A stretch of 64,000 nt of DNA from Torulaspora globosa (GCF_014133895.1 NC_050727.1:868001-932000); one strand, 5' to 3'. Positions 1-12,036 are shown, counted from the first letter of the stretch. The notes: generated from the letters alone by a model not told the origin. Translations and numbers: made by a program.

Positions 1-516
1 ATCCGCATACGCGGCGGCAACGCCGAACTGATCCAGAAACACGCACCCCCAGCTGATCCAGAACCCGCCGAACGCACTGAACACCGTCATCGCATACGTG
101 TCGCCCGTCACGAAGCACAGAAGCCCCGCAAACAGCTCGATTGCTCCGCCAAAGAACAGAAACGACGAGACAAGCAGCTGGTTCACCGTCACGCCGCGCA
201 CGCGCGCGTTCACAAGCGATAGCACCAAACAGCAGAACGAAAACGACGCGAGCCCCAACGGTACCGGGTTCGCCAACCGCTGCACGCGTGGTCGCCTGCG
301 ATACGTCTCGGAGTCCAGGTCGTTGACAAAGATATTGGCCAGATCTTGGCGACGGAACGTCTGGTCACCTATGGTCACGAATTCGCCGTCGTGGGTGACA
401 GACTTCACCACACGCGGCGATGCCGCATTGGAGAGGTTCTGGTCCTCGCCGTTGGGCTTGTAGTGTGCTTCCTGTGTGGAGGATACTGAAGAGGGAGTAT
501 TGGGGTCCGATGACAT
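1..516 (-). CDS. ATO3: Ato3-like acetate/ammonium transporter, N-terminal part (cut by window edge)
   Basis: Seen: a reading frame open to the window edge gives the first 172 residues of a membrane protein; the rest lies outside. A hydrophilic N-terminus of about 80 residues is followed by the NPVPLGLASF signature (N83) that opens the membrane domain of the GPR1/FUN34/YaaH (AceTr) family, then helices containing GGAIELFAGLLCFV and TYAMTVFSAFGGFW. Known: yeast members Ato1/Ady2, Ato2 and Ato3 sit in the plasma membrane and are linked to acetate uptake or ammonia export. By eye Ato3 is the closest. Context agrees: ATO3 is YDR384C, next to EFT2 in S. cerevisiae. Start: ATG at 516 is used; in-frame ATGs at 543 and 558 would add 9 or 14 residues. 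A TATA-like sequence lies at about 643-650 on the coding strand. Confidence 0.9.
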   Translation of the reverse strand, partial: MSSDPNTPSSVSSTQEAHYKPNGEDQNLSNAASPRVVKSVTHDGEFVTIGDQTFRRQDLANIFVNDLDSETYRRRPRVQRLANPVPLGLASFSFCCLVLSLVNARVRGVTVNQLLVSSFLFFGGAIELFAGLLCFVTGDTYAMTVFSAFGGFWISWGCVFLDQFGVAAAYAD

Positions 517-807
517 CTTTGGCTTAGTCTCGAAGCTTACCATCTGGACGGCGTTCATTCGAAACAAGAGTGGGTCTCTTATAGGCGAGGAGTAGGGAGC
601 TGGCCCCGCACTTCGACGTCATCTATCTCAATCATGGGTTTACTATATACATGATGGAAAGAAGGAAAAAAATGCCAACAACGGACCTTGCTGTATCGGC
701 TGGTCGATGCTCACTATGGGTAGTATGTATTGCCTGATGCGTGGCACTCCTCACGCGACTACCAGCGGAGGAGAAAAAAATCGGAGGGTGTCGGGCCCCA
801 CTTACGG

Positions 808-2188
<1,381 letters not shown>

Positions 2189-2230
2189 ATAGTTACGTAC
2201 AGATCGCTTTAGATAACGTTTATTATGCCT

Positions 2231-2338
2231 AATTTCGATGCATTTGTCCAGAAGGCAAAATCAATTCATGGTGATAAGTTTCAGTATGACAAGTCAACTT
2301 ACATTAGGAGCAAAACAAAGATGCGTATACTTTGCCGG
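2231..2338 (+). repeat. 108-bp inverted copy of part of the nuclease gene, left arm
   Basis: Seen: every base from 2231 to 2338 matches the reverse complement of 3006-3113. The right arm is the piece of the nuclease gene coding for residues 203-238, the first half of its fourth repeat. The left arm lies in reverse orientation in the gap between THI4 copy 1 and the nuclease stop codon, 4 bases past that stop. The two arms are separated by 667 bases. Complete identity implies a recent event or continuing gene conversion. Confidence 0.97.
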
Positions 2339-2342
2339 AAAA

Positions 2343-3719
2343 CTAGAAAGTGGCTAGCTTGCCATAAATCATATGCAGGACGTGTCCTGTTTCATTGGCT
2401 TTGATCAGCTCGATCAGGTCTTGAACTCCTTGGATGACGTCCTGACCATCTTTCATCCTGAGAAGGTTGATACGCTTCTCTGTGCAGTAGTCGTCTTTCG
2501 CGCGATCTCTGGCCTGCACTCTGAGGAACTCCTCAAATCCTCCCCAGGCCTCCACGGGCTCAAAGTGCTGAATCCCGTCAAACTCGATGATAAGATTGAA
2601 CTGTTCAAGATAGAAATCGCACCTAAGCGATTTTTCGTACCGTAAATCAGGAAAACGCTTTTGCGATTCAAATTGATAATCCATCGTTTGTAGCCAATTT
2701 CTAATTTTTTTCTCATGCTTTGATTCACAGCACCACGAACAGCCACTGCCTTTAAGATGATTAACGGGCTTTTGAGAAAAGTATTTGGCACATTTTATGC
2801 AATAGAATATTGCCTCTTCTTCTAGGCTCTTGCCCAGAACGAGCTTATCAAACTTGTACGCCAGGCCGTGAATATTTCTGGATCTTTCCTTCACTTCATC
2901 GATTGTGAGGCGCTTATTCTCTAAAGAACATGAAGGGCAATAAAAACCCCCTTTGCGAGTAACACGAGCATGGTCTGCTGGGATTTGCCAGAATTCTCCA
3001 TGCTCCCGGCAAAGTATACGCATCTTTGTTTTGCTCCTAATGTAAGTTGACTTGTCATACTGAAACTTATCACCATGAATTGATTTTGCCTTCTGGACAA
3101 ATGCATCGAAATTCTGACAGGTAGCACACCCTTTACCCTTCAAATGAACAGTAGGAGTACATCTGAAAGGGCCGTGGTCTCTGCATACAATATCGACAGT
3201 AACATAATGGTTTTTATACTTGACCTGGGAATAGTCATAAACATCTCCATGTACCGTGATAGACAGTCCGACGAACTCATCATAGTCAGCAGGCTTTAAG
3301 GCAGGGCCCGAGGATTTATTAAAGACAGCACATTTTTGGCACCCGCTACCGATAAGATGACAGCCAGCTTTTTGAACGAACTCGCCATGCCGCGCACACT
3401 CGATTTTCACTGCACTTTCGTAATTAACGTATACAGTATCGGGATAACTGTACCGGTTATTATGTTTCTTCTTACAAGTTTCGATGAACTTTTCCGTAGT
3501 GAGAGCGAAAGTCTTTCTGATTCTCTCTCTGCCACACAGTTTGCAACCCATCCCGCGTCTATGATTGTCAGCTCTTTGACTCTGTACACCATGAATTGGG
3601 CAGGTATACTCAATTTTGCAGTCCCATCTGGTATAGTTTGTGATCGAGTAATTGTATTTGTCGTCGTGCACCTTACGGCACTCTTCAACGAACTCTTCCA
3701 GGCTCTTTTTCTTCGTCAT
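2343..3719 (-). CDS. Zinc-knuckle-repeat protein with C-terminal Vsr-like EDxHD nuclease domain; candidate homing endonuclease
   Basis: Seen: 458 uninterrupted codons from ATG 3719. Five tandem repeats of about 65 residues cover residues 6-331. Repeats 1-4 each carry C-x2-HG, and all five end in C-x2-C (C40/H43/C59/C62; C108/H111/C127/C130; C179/H182/C198/C201; C237/H240/C261/C264); repeat 5 has C307/C310/C327/C330. Residues 332-430 form a nuclease-like domain: E336, D368 in RCDFYLEQ, then IEFDGIQH (E379, D381, H385), and D405/K408 in DRAKDD. Known: this order matches EDxHD nucleases related to Vsr and I-Bth0305I. As I recall, similar CxxHG repeat proteins occur in phages and giant viruses. 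No S. cerevisiae gene resembles it. Inference: horizontally acquired mobile nuclease whose repeats bind DNA. A TATAAA lies at 3791-3796 on the coding strand, 72 bases before the start. The neighbouring THI4 fragments suggest its target. Confidence 0.88.
   Translation of the reverse strand: MTKKKSLEEFVEECRKVHDDKYNYSITNYTRWDCKIEYTCPIHGVQSQRADNHRRGMGCKLCGRERIRKTFALTTEKFIETCKKKHNNRYSYPDTVYVNYESAVKIECARHGEFVQKAGCHLIGSGCQKCAVFNKSSGPALKPADYDEFVGLSITVHGDVYDYSQVKYKNHYVTVDIVCRDHGPFRCTPTVHLKGKGCATCQNFDAFVQKAKSIHGDKFQYDKSTYIRSKTKMRILCREHGEFWQIPADHARVTRKGGFYCPSCSLENKRLTIDEVKERSRNIHGLAYKFDKLVLGKSLEEEAIFYCIKCAKYFSQKPVNHLKGSGCSWCCESKHEKKIRNWLQTMDYQFESQKRFPDLRYEKSLRCDFYLEQFNLIIEFDGIQHFEPVEAWGGFEEFLRVQARDRAKDDYCTEKRINLLRMKDGQDVIQGVQDLIELIKANETGHVLHMIYGKLATF
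3006..3113 (-). repeat. 108-bp inverted repeat, right arm (inside the nuclease gene)
   Basis: Seen: this is the source segment within the coding sequence, encoding NFDAFVQKAKSIHGDK and onward through the first cysteine of repeat 4. It is identical in inverted orientation to 2231-2338. Because this arm is in frame inside an intact gene and the other arm is not, this is taken to be the parent. Confidence 0.97.
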
Positions 3720-4557
<838 letters not shown>

Positions 4558-5512
4558 TTTACTCTGCCGGTGCACGTTTGTATGTCGAGTTTATGCAGTT
4601 TTGTACGTTTCCTGAAAAAAGATTAGGTTATTATTACTATTATTACTATTAAAATTAAAGGTATGTTGAAGCAAACTTACGAGGCTACTGGGCAGCGGTG
4701 CCGGGGCCTGCCAGAGCAGGCTCGGGTTCCAAAGGATCGGCCGATATAAGCGGACATTTTTGTTTCCTTGTTAACATCAGTATGATCCTCTGGCTTGAGC
4801 TCTCGCAATATTGGAAATATGTTGAGCAAGACGCTGTTGTGCTCCCGGCTAGCAGGCTTATCAAGGTTTGCTTAATCATCACGGTGAGCGTTCTGATGAT
4901 ATGGATTGCGATGTTGATGATAACTTCCATATATTACCATACAGTTCTCGAGAAGGTTCTAGGCTGCCTGATGGGATACATTTGTGTCACCGTCATGTAC
5001 TGGCTGATTCCGCGTTCTCCGTTTTGCAATAAATTGTTTTACTGCTGATCCATATGTTTCAACTTCAATGCTAGTTCATTAACAGGCCCCAGAAATAACG
5101 CCTCATGTCGTGGTCTGAGGCTGGCCTCAATAAAATTACTGCGAATCGAGCAGGATACTACTTCGTCCCCCCCGCAGTAGAAGCTTAAAAAGAGCTCCAT
5201 TCCGGGTGAATGACACTGCAGCCGCTTCTAAATCGATATCGAGATCGTCGACTAGTTTCGAATTTGCCAGCTCCTCCAGGTATTGCACTCGCATGCTCAG
5301 TGCTACCAGCTGCTTATACAGATCTCTGGCAAACAGATAGATGGAATTATGCGACGTTATTATTCCGCCATTTGTATTGTTAAATAGAGCTCTCACGTCA
5401 ATGTATTGTGGTACTGTGTGTTTGAACAAACGGCGTCGCGCTTAGATAAATGCATTGTTAATCTATGGACAAACAGGTCGCCAGTGCGTAAGAGCGAGGA
5501 AGGTGGACAAAG
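4558..5512. other. Unassigned 955-bp region before VPS17
   Basis: Seen: a TTA/TAC trinucleotide tract at about 4627-4650, then short open frames none of which I recognise. A plus-strand frame from ATG 4782 to 5048 encodes 88 residues with two hydrophobic segments. An overlapping minus-strand frame from ATG 4930 to 4685 encodes 81 residues ending in EPEPALAGPGTAAQ. A minus-strand frame ending at 5136 is open back to 5441 but has its first ATG only at 5294 (53 residues). Part of this stretch must hold the VPS17 promoter. S. cerevisiae has no gene here. It may be decayed cargo of the THI4/nuclease island or genus-specific sequence. Confidence 0.5.
4782..5048 (+). CDS. Hypothetical small membrane protein (88 aa), doubtful
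   Basis: Seen: an ATG-started frame with two strongly hydrophobic stretches (LIKVCLIITVSVLMIWIAML and LGCLMGYICVTVMYWLI) separated by a short loop, ending FCNKLFYC. I do not recognise it. The opposite strand of the same DNA carries an 81-residue ATG-started frame (4930 to 4685), so at most one is likely real. There is no conserved motif, and nothing upstream marks a promoter clearly. It lies next to the THI4/nuclease island and could belong to it. Confidence 0.25.
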   Translation: MILWLELSQYWKYVEQDAVVLPASRLIKVCLIITVSVLMIWIAMLMITSIYYHTVLEKVLGCLMGYICVTVMYWLIPRSPFCNKLFYC

Positions 5513-7042
5513 ATGGAACCATACGAGCCGGCGGACGATATGGTAGATAACAATCCGTTTGGCGAGCCGGTTGAGCAACCGGAGGCCCAGGAACAGCGGG
5601 AAGAAGGGCAGGAAGAGGTGGAGCCGGCGCAGGAACCGGGGAGCGGTGCTGAACAGATCGATCTGCTGCCGGAGAGGACAAAGAGTGGCAAGTACAGGTT
5701 GCTTGTCAAAGTGACTGCGTTGGAGCGCGTTGGGAACGTCACAAGCAAGAGGGAGAACCCGGTAGTCGTGTTTGATGTGTCGACGAACGTGCCCACGTTT
5801 CGCAAGAGTCAGCACCGCAAGGTCAGGAAGACAGCGGACGAGTTCAGGCAACTTTTCAAATTCCTGAACGGGGCAATTCAGGAGTCGTTCATCGCTTCCC
5901 TGCCTCCAACCTACACGAGCTTGGGGATCAATAACGAGGAGGATTACACGCAGACAATGGGCAGGTTCCAGCAGTGGTTCAACAGGATCTGCGACGATCC
6001 GCTGGTGGTGAGGAACGAAGAAGTGGCGTTCTTCATCGAGAGCGATTTTGGTTCGTATTCGCCCATCAGCGAGTCGAAGTTACCGGCGTCCGGGCTCAGG
6101 AGAAAGACTTTGAAACAGCTAAGTCCGCCCTACGATGAAGTGGTGGAGTTGGCAGAGTTCAGACCGTTGGTGAAGTCTGTACATTGGGTCTCTCAGGATA
6201 TTCAGGCCAAGCTTGCCAAGGTTTGCAAGGGCAGAAAAATCTTGGCACAGGAGGAAAATGCGCTTGGCCAGGGTTTCGTTGCCTTGCACGAAGACCAACA
6301 GCTGTACAAGAATTTTGGCAAGGTGCTGACGGCGAACGGCGACATCGATAGCATAATGGCTACTCTAGACCTTGGTACGTTGCACGACGGGCTGGAATGG
6401 ATTGTACGGGACACCTACGTAGTGAAGGAAGCATTGACAAACAGACACCTGATCATGAGAGATTTGCTTCAAGCGCAGCAAACCTCCAAGATGAGACAGG
6501 AGCGGGCAAGAAAGCTAAGGGCAAAGAGAGATATAAGCCCACTGAAGGTCGACGAAGCATTGCGCCAACTCAAGGCTGCCACGCGTGATGAAAGTGAGCT
6601 CACCGTCAAACTACAGCGGATCACTGCAAATATGTGCATAGAAAAAAACTTGTGGCTCTCATGGTTCGAAGATTTCCTATCTTCTTCCATACGCGACTAC
6701 ACAATGCGCAAGATAGAATATGAACGCAAGAAGCTCTCTTTACTCGAGAGGATACGCTCTGATGTCCGCAAGGCGGACACAAAAGGCGGCTTGTCACGTC
6801 TGGGACGTGAAGCCTCTCTCGCAAAGATGAAACAGGACAGACAGCTCTCGCAGACACTCGACGGAGATAACTGGACCGGTGACGTGCGTCGTCGCTCCCA
6901 GGTCCAGTTCGATAAGCTCTCGCAAACAGAGTTCGATAAGGCATTGAACTTGCAAGAACCAAGCAGCCAACGAGATCTACATGACAAGTCGTCGCTAGAC
7001 GCCCGCCATGCGGCCATCATGCTAGGTTTGCCAACTTTCTAA
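5513..7042 (+). CDS. VPS17: Retromer subunit Vps17 (PX-BAR sorting nexin)
   Basis: Seen: 509 codons from ATG 5513. An acidic N-terminus with DNNPFGEP precedes a PX domain at roughly residues 60-190 (SGKYRLLVKVTALERVGN, then TADEFRQLFKFL and SLPPTYTSLG). A long helical, charged BAR-type region with heptad-like repeats runs to about 450. S. cerevisiae Vps17 is 551 aa. Known: Vps17 pairs with Vps5 to form the membrane-bending half of retromer, which returns Vps10 and other cargo from endosome to Golgi. Its PX domain lacks the full phosphoinositide-binding basic signature in many species; I cannot judge binding here. In S. cerevisiae it is YOR132W beside YOR131C and EFT1. Here EFT follows as expected, but the YOR131C side is interrupted by the island. 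Confidence 0.93.
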   Translation: MEPYEPADDMVDNNPFGEPVEQPEAQEQREEGQEEVEPAQEPGSGAEQIDLLPERTKSGKYRLLVKVTALERVGNVTSKRENPVVVFDVSTNVPTFRKSQHRKVRKTADEFRQLFKFLNGAIQESFIASLPPTYTSLGINNEEDYTQTMGRFQQWFNRICDDPLVVRNEEVAFFIESDFGSYSPISESKLPASGLRRKTLKQLSPPYDEVVELAEFRPLVKSVHWVSQDIQAKLAKVCKGRKILAQEENALGQGFVALHEDQQLYKNFGKVLTANGDIDSIMATLDLGTLHDGLEWIVRDTYVVKEALTNRHLIMRDLLQAQQTSKMRQERARKLRAKRDISPLKVDEALRQLKAATRDESELTVKLQRITANMCIEKNLWLSWFEDFLSSSIRDYTMRKIEYERKKLSLLERIRSDVRKADTKGGLSRLGREASLAKMKQDRQLSQTLDGDNWTGDVRRRSQVQFDKLSQTEFDKALNLQEPSSQRDLHDKSSLDARHAAIMLGLPTF

Positions 7043-7396
7043 TGAATCTATTATATATCTTGTTAACCGGAGAAGCGTGCTTTGCACGTGATGACAAATG
7101 AAAAATAGTGCGAAATTTGGGGAATGGATGTTGTGCTGAGAATTTCGCAGAACGCTGAAAAAAAAAGCCTGTTGAACGAAGAACGAAAATTGGATGCTGC
7201 GTGTTGCAGAGGAAGTTGCAAGGAATAGTGGACTTTTGACAAAATTTTCTTTACTCTTAGGATAGTCTCAGTGAAGGATCTGTTCTCTTCTCTCTCTTAT
7301 TCACTTCTTGTTAATTGTTCTTTTGTAATTTCCTTCAGAGAGGTCGCGAAAAGCTAATCATACTAACTTCACAGCTCAAGTAAGGATCAAACAGAG
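7043..7396 (+). promoter_or_regulatory. eEF2 gene promoter and leader
   Basis: Seen: 354 bases with a GCACGTGATG (E-box/Cbf1-like core) at 7084-7093, an A-run at 7157-7165 and a long pyrimidine-rich stretch at about 7270-7335, typical of highly transcribed yeast genes. A TACTAAC at 7361-7367 followed by ACAG resembles an intron 3' end, but no matching 5' splice site is visible upstream. Confidence 0.4.
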
Positions 7397-9925
7397 ATGG
7401 TTGCTTTCACTGTTGACCAAATGCGTTCCTTGATGGACAAGGTTACCAATGTGCGTAACATGTCCGTTATTGCCCACGTCGATCACGGTAAATCTACCTT
7501 GACCGACTCTTTGGTTCAGAAGGCTGGTATTATCTCTGCTGCCAAGGCCGGTGAAGCCCGTTTCATGGATACCAGAAAGGATGAACAAGAAAGAGGTATC
7601 ACTATCAAGTCCACTGCCATTTCTTTGTTCGCTGAGATCGGTGAAGAGGACATCAAGGACATGAAGCAAAAGACCGATGGTAGTTCTTTCTTGATCAACT
7701 TGATCGACTCGCCAGGTCACGTTGACTTCTCTTCTGAAGTTACTGCCGCTTTGCGTGTTACTGATGGTGCTTTGGTTGTTGTCGACACTGTGGAAGGTGT
7801 GTGTGTCCAAACCGAGACCGTCTTGAGACAAGCTTTGGGTGAAAGAATTAAGCCAGTTGTCGTCATCAACAAGGTCGACAGAGCATTGTTGGAATTGCAA
7901 GTCTCCAAGGAGGACTTGTACCAATCTTTCTCCAGAACTGTCGAATCCGTTAACGTTATCATCTCTACTTACGCTGACGAAGTCTTGGGTGACGTTCAAG
8001 TCTACCCATCTCAAGGTACCGTTGCTTTCGGTTCCGGTTTGCACGGTTGGGCTTTCACCATCCGTCAATTCGCCAACAGATACGCCAAGAAGTTCGGTGT
8101 TGACAAGGTCAGGATGATGGAAAGATTGTGGGGTGACTCTTACTTCAACCCAAAGACAAAGAAGTGGACTAACAAGGACACTGATACCGATGGTAAGCCT
8201 TTGGAGAGAGCTTTCAACATGTTCGTTTTGGACCCTATCTTCAGATTGTTTGCTGCTATCATGAACTTCAAGAAGGATGAAATCCCAGTTCTTTTGGAGA
8301 AATTGGAAATCGGCTTGAAGGGTGAAGAAAAGGATCTAGAAGGTAAGGCTCTGTTGAAGGTCGTCATGAAGAAGTTCTTGCCAGCTGCTGACGCTTTGTT
8401 GGAAATGATTGTCATGCACTTGCCATCCCCAGTTACCGCTCAAAACTACAGAGCTGAACAACTATACGAAGGTCCATCTGACGATCCATTCTGTCTAGCC
8501 ATCAAGAACTGTGATCCAAAGGCCGACTTGATGTTGTACGTCTCTAAGATGGTGCCAACTTCTGATAAGGGTAGATTCTACGCTTTCGGTAGAGTTTTCG
8601 CTGGTACCGTTAGATCTGGTCAAAAGGTCAGAATTCAAGGTCCAAACTACGTCCCAGGTAAGAAGGATGATTTGTTCTTGAAGGCTATCCAAAGAGTTGT
8701 TTTGATGATGGGTTCCAAGACCGAAGCTATTGATGACTGTCCAGCTGGTAACATTGTCGGTTTGGTCGGTATCGATCAATTCTTGTTGAAGACTGGTACT
8801 TTGACCACTAACGAAGCTGCTCACAACATGAAGGTCATGAAGTTCTCTGTCTCTCCAGTTGTCCAAGTCGCTGTCGAAGTTAAGAACGCCAACGACTTGC
8901 CAAAATTGGTCGAAGGTTTGAAGAGATTGTCCAAGTCCGATCCATGTGTCTTGACTTACATTGCTGAGACTGGTGAACATATCGTCGCTGGTACCGGTGA
9001 ATTGCATTTGGAAATTTGTTTGCAAGATTTGGAGAACGACCACGCTGGTATCCCATTGAAGATCTCTCCTCCAGTCGTCGCTTACAGAGAAACCGTCGAA
9101 GCTGAGTCCTCTCAAGTCGCTTTGTCCAAGTCTCCAAACAAGCATAACAGAATCTACCTAAAGGCTCAACCAATTGACGAAGAAGTCTCTTTGGCCATCG
9201 AAAACGGTAAGATCAACCCAAGAGATGATTTCAAGGTCAGAGCTAGAATCATGGCCGATGAGTTCGGTTGGGATGTCACTGACGCCAGAAAGATCTGGTG
9301 TTTCGGTCCAGATGGTAACGGTCCAAACTTGGTTGTTGACCAAACTAAGGCTGTTCAATATTTGAACGAAATCAAGGACTCTGTCGTCGCCGCCTTCCAA
9401 TGGGCTACTAAGGAAGGTCCAATCTTCGGTGAACAAATGAGATCCGTCAGAGTTAACATTTTGGATGTCACTCTACATGCTGATGCTATCCACAGAGGTG
9501 GTGGTCAAATCATCCCAACCATGAGAAGAGCTACCTACGCAGGTTTCTTGTTGGCTGAGCCAAAGATCCAAGAGCCAGTCTTCTTGGTCGAAATTCAATG
9601 TCCAGAACAAGCTGTCGGTGGTATCTACTCCGTCTTGAACAAGAAGAGAGGTCAAGTCGTCTCCGAAGAGCAAAGACCAGGTACTCCATTGTTCACCGTC
9701 AAGGCCTACTTGCCAGTTAACGAATCCTTCGGTTTCACCGGTGAATTGAGACAAGCCACTGGTGGTCAAGCTTTCCCACAAATGGTGTTCGACCATTGGT
9801 CTACTCTAGGTAGTGATCCATTGGACCCAACCAGTAAGGCCGGTGAAATTGTTCTCGCAGCCCGTAAGAGACACGGTATGAAAGAACAAGTTCCAGGCTG
9901 GCAAGAATACTACGACAAATTATAA
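7397..9925 (+). CDS. EFT1: Translation elongation factor 2 (eEF2)
   Basis: Seen: 842 codons, the exact length of yeast eEF2. The G domain has AHVDHGKS (residues 26-33), the effector/switch [16 protein letters not shown] and NKVD motifs. The C-terminal loop [11 protein letters not shown] carries H699, the histidine modified to diphthamide. Codon use is extremely biased (TTG, AGA, GGT, AAG, GTC), as in very highly expressed genes and unlike its neighbours. Known: eEF2 is the GTPase that moves tRNAs and mRNA through the ribosome. S. cerevisiae has two identical ohnologues, EFT1 (YOR133W, after VPS17) and EFT2 (YDR385W, before MUS81). Here one gene sits between VPS17 and MUS81, joining both neighbourhoods, so EFT1 and EFT2 are equally valid names. 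Confidence 0.98.
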   Translation: MVAFTVDQMRSLMDKVTNVRNMSVIAHVDHGKSTLTDSLVQKAGIISAAKAGEARFMDTRKDEQERGITIKSTAISLFAEIGEEDIKDMKQKTDGSSFLINLIDSPGHVDFSSEVTAALRVTDGALVVVDTVEGVCVQTETVLRQALGERIKPVVVINKVDRALLELQVSKEDLYQSFSRTVESVNVIISTYADEVLGDVQVYPSQGTVAFGSGLHGWAFTIRQFANRYAKKFGVDKVRMMERLWGDSYFNPKTKKWTNKDTDTDGKPLERAFNMFVLDPIFRLFAAIMNFKKDEIPVLLEKLEIGLKGEEKDLEGKALLKVVMKKFLPAADALLEMIVMHLPSPVTAQNYRAEQLYEGPSDDPFCLAIKNCDPKADLMLYVSKMVPTSDKGRFYAFGRVFAGTVRSGQKVRIQGPNYVPGKKDDLFLKAIQRVVLMMGSKTEAIDDCPAGNIVGLVGIDQFLLKTGTLTTNEAAHNMKVMKFSVSPVVQVAVEVKNANDLPKLVEGLKRLSKSDPCVLTYIAETGEHIVAGTGELHLEICLQDLENDHAGIPLKISPPVVAYRETVEAESSQVALSKSPNKHNRIYLKAQPIDEEVSLAIENGKINPRDDFKVRARIMADEFGWDVTDARKIWCFGPDGNGPNLVVDQTKAVQYLNEIKDSVVAAFQWATKEGPIFGEQMRSVRVNILDVTLHADAIHRGGGQIIPTMRRATYAGFLLAEPKIQEPVFLVEIQCPEQAVGGIYSVLNKKRGQVVSEEQRPGTPLFTVKAYLPVNESFGFTGELRQATGGQAFPQMVFDHWSTLGSDPLDPTSKAGEIVLAARKRHGMKEQVPGWQEYYDKL

Positions 9926-10155
9926 GCATAAGACGAGAAAGTTTTCAAGCATCTCATGGAATCTTTTCTTACTCCCATTCGTTATAATGTATAGTTTTTT
10001 GCCAATTTGTTTGTAGTTTAACACATCAGTATCTAATACATTAATATGAAGCTCATCGAGGAGATGGCGCGAACCAAGTTAGTTAACGACCTGCTCGTTG
10101 CTTTACTTCCCAGAAGAAACCATAGAAAAGAAGCAATAGGATATCAATACGTTGT

Positions 10156-12036
10156 ATGTCACTACCGGCTGATCTGAAGCTCCTGTATGCAGAATGGTTA
10201 CAGGAATTCATCAACGCTCTGAATCCTCGTCAGGAACAATTAGCGGCTACATATGACAAGGCTAGAAGAAATCTATTGGATGCTGAGGGCACGATCTACT
10301 ATCCTCGAGATCTCAAGAAGATCAGAGGCATAGGCGATACTATCATGAGAAAGCTGGAGAAAAGCTTGCAAAGATACTGCAAAGAAATAGGCGTTGAGGT
10401 CCCGACACCGCCAGTGAGAGAATCGCCCCAAAGAGAAACGAATAGGACATCTACCGCCCTACGTCTAGGACATACTGAGCCCAGTGGTAATAGAAATGGT
10501 CAAGAATGCCTAATGGCGAAGAAGCGACGCAAATATATACCGAAGAAACGATCTGGTGGCTATGGCATACTCTTAGCTCTCCTGGAGGCAAACGCCATAA
10601 CGAGAGGTATTAGCAAGGATGATATCATTGAGCTGGCCGAGAAATACTGCAACAGCAGCATGAAACCCAATTATATGACGAAAGAACTGAGAGGAGCGTG
10701 GTCTTCAATCAAATCTCTGATAAAACATGAGCTGGTCATTGAGCAAGGCCGACCGAAGATTTATCTCTTAACTGATGAGGGTCAGGCGATGGCCAAGACG
10801 CTAAAGCTAGCTGATAATATTACTTTTGCGATTGAGAAAGGGAAGGCGGCTAGCGAGTTGGAATTCTCTAAGGATGCGGATTCAGAAGCATCTGCCAACT
10901 TCCGGGACTTATTTGATGGTGAAGCATATGAAACCATATCAAAACCGGGCAGCCATGGTTCATCATTGGTGGACGTAACCTTTCAAGATAGTAACATGAT
11001 GCCCACCAACAATCAGTCTAGGATTTCACACGCTCGCACCTTGGCGATCTCAACACCTTTAACTAGAAAGGTTTTGAATGTCAAACCGGTGGCAGTTGCC
11101 AATGACTCTCCCTCCAATGATAGCATCTTGAGGAGGAGATTTATTGGCGTCAGATATGAACTATGGCCAAAGGGCAGCTACGAAGTCTATCCAATAATTG
11201 ACTACCGGGAAGTGAGGTCGCAGAGCGATCGCGACTTCTTCTCTAAAGCTTTGGATAGAAAGGGGACCAAATGCGAGATACGGCAGCTAGCTTTAGGAGA
11301 TATCATATGGATTGGGAAGAACAAGAAAACTGGAACGGAATGTGTTTTAAATACAATTGTTGAACGAAAGAGACTGGATGATTTGGCGACAAGCATCCGG
11401 GATAACAGGTTTATGGAGCAAAAAAGTCGTCTCGAGAAGTCAGGCTGTCGGAACAAATATTATTTGATTGAAGAAACTATGGGAAAGTCCATGGATGGTA
11501 TGACAGAAGCGATAAAGACAGCCTTATGGGTAATATTAGTCTATTACCGATTTTCGATGATGAAGACCAACAATGCCGATGACACAGTGGAAAAACTCCA
11601 GGCTTTGCAAACCGTGATTGCGAAAGAGTACTCGGAGAAGAACCTCATAGTGATTTTTCCAAACGATCTCAAGAACCAAGATGACTATCTAAGAGTACTT
11701 GATGAGTTTCGTTCGGAGTTCGAAAGGGGCCGTGACATAGAATGCTGCCACACCTATCAATGTTTTCAGGAAATCTTAGGCAAGGGAGAATTAAGCACGG
11801 TTGGAGAATTAACGATTCGTGTTTTAATGTTCATCAAGGGCGTCTCTATTGAGAAAGCCGTTGCAATTCAACGTATTTACCCAACCTTGAGCCATATTCT
11901 GAAGGCATACAGCGAATGCCAATCCGAATTGGATTCGAAACTGCTAATGTTCAAAAGGCTAGGAGATGCACCTGGTGCAAAGAAGATTACCAAGAGCTTG
12001 TCGGAGAAAATTGCCGATGTGTTTGGAACTTTCTGA
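10156..12036 (+). CDS. MUS81: Structure-specific endonuclease subunit Mus81
   Basis: Seen: 626 codons (632 in S. cerevisiae). The N-terminal helix-hairpin-helix region contains DLKKIRGIGDTI. A central winged-helix segment begins KKRSGGYGILLALLE. The XPF/ERCC4 nuclease domain has LGDIIW and VERKRLDDLATSIRDNRF near residues 390-420, with the metal-binding acidic residues of the ERKxxxD signature intact. A C-terminal helix-hairpin-helix ends in DAPGAKKITKSLSEKI. Known: Mus81 with Mms4 cuts branched DNA such as stalled forks and joint molecules in mitosis and meiosis. It follows the eEF2 gene as in S. cerevisiae (YDR386W) and converges on the next gene with about 50 bases between stop codons. Confidence 0.97.
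   Translation: MSLPADLKLLYAEWLQEFINALNPRQEQLAATYDKARRNLLDAEGTIYYPRDLKKIRGIGDTIMRKLEKSLQRYCKEIGVEVPTPPVRESPQRETNRTSTALRLGHTEPSGNRNGQECLMAKKRRKYIPKKRSGGYGILLALLEANAITRGISKDDIIELAEKYCNSSMKPNYMTKELRGAWSSIKSLIKHELVIEQGRPKIYLLTDEGQAMAKTLKLADNITFAIEKGKAASELEFSKDADSEASANFRDLFDGEAYETISKPGSHGSSLVDVTFQDSNMMPTNNQSRISHARTLAISTPLTRKVLNVKPVAVANDSPSNDSILRRRFIGVRYELWPKGSYEVYPIIDYREVRSQSDRDFFSKALDRKGTKCEIRQLALGDIIWIGKNKKTGTECVLNTIVERKRLDDLATSIRDNRFMEQKSRLEKSGCRNKYYLIEETMGKSMDGMTEAIKTALWVILVYYRFSMMKTNNADDTVEKLQALQTVIAKEYSEKNLIVIFPNDLKNQDDYLRVLDEFRSEFERGRDIECCHTYQCFQEILGKGELSTVGELTIRVLMFIKGVSIEKAVAIQRIYPTLSHILKAYSECQSELDSKLLMFKRLGDAPGAKKITKSLSEKIADVFGTF

Noticed and set aside
7361..7374. TACTAAC plus ACAG in the eEF2 leader as a 5'UTR intron end
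   Set aside because: The branch and acceptor look good, but no GTATGT-like donor occurs between VPS17 and this point, and the branch-to-acceptor distance is very short. RNA-seq would settle it.
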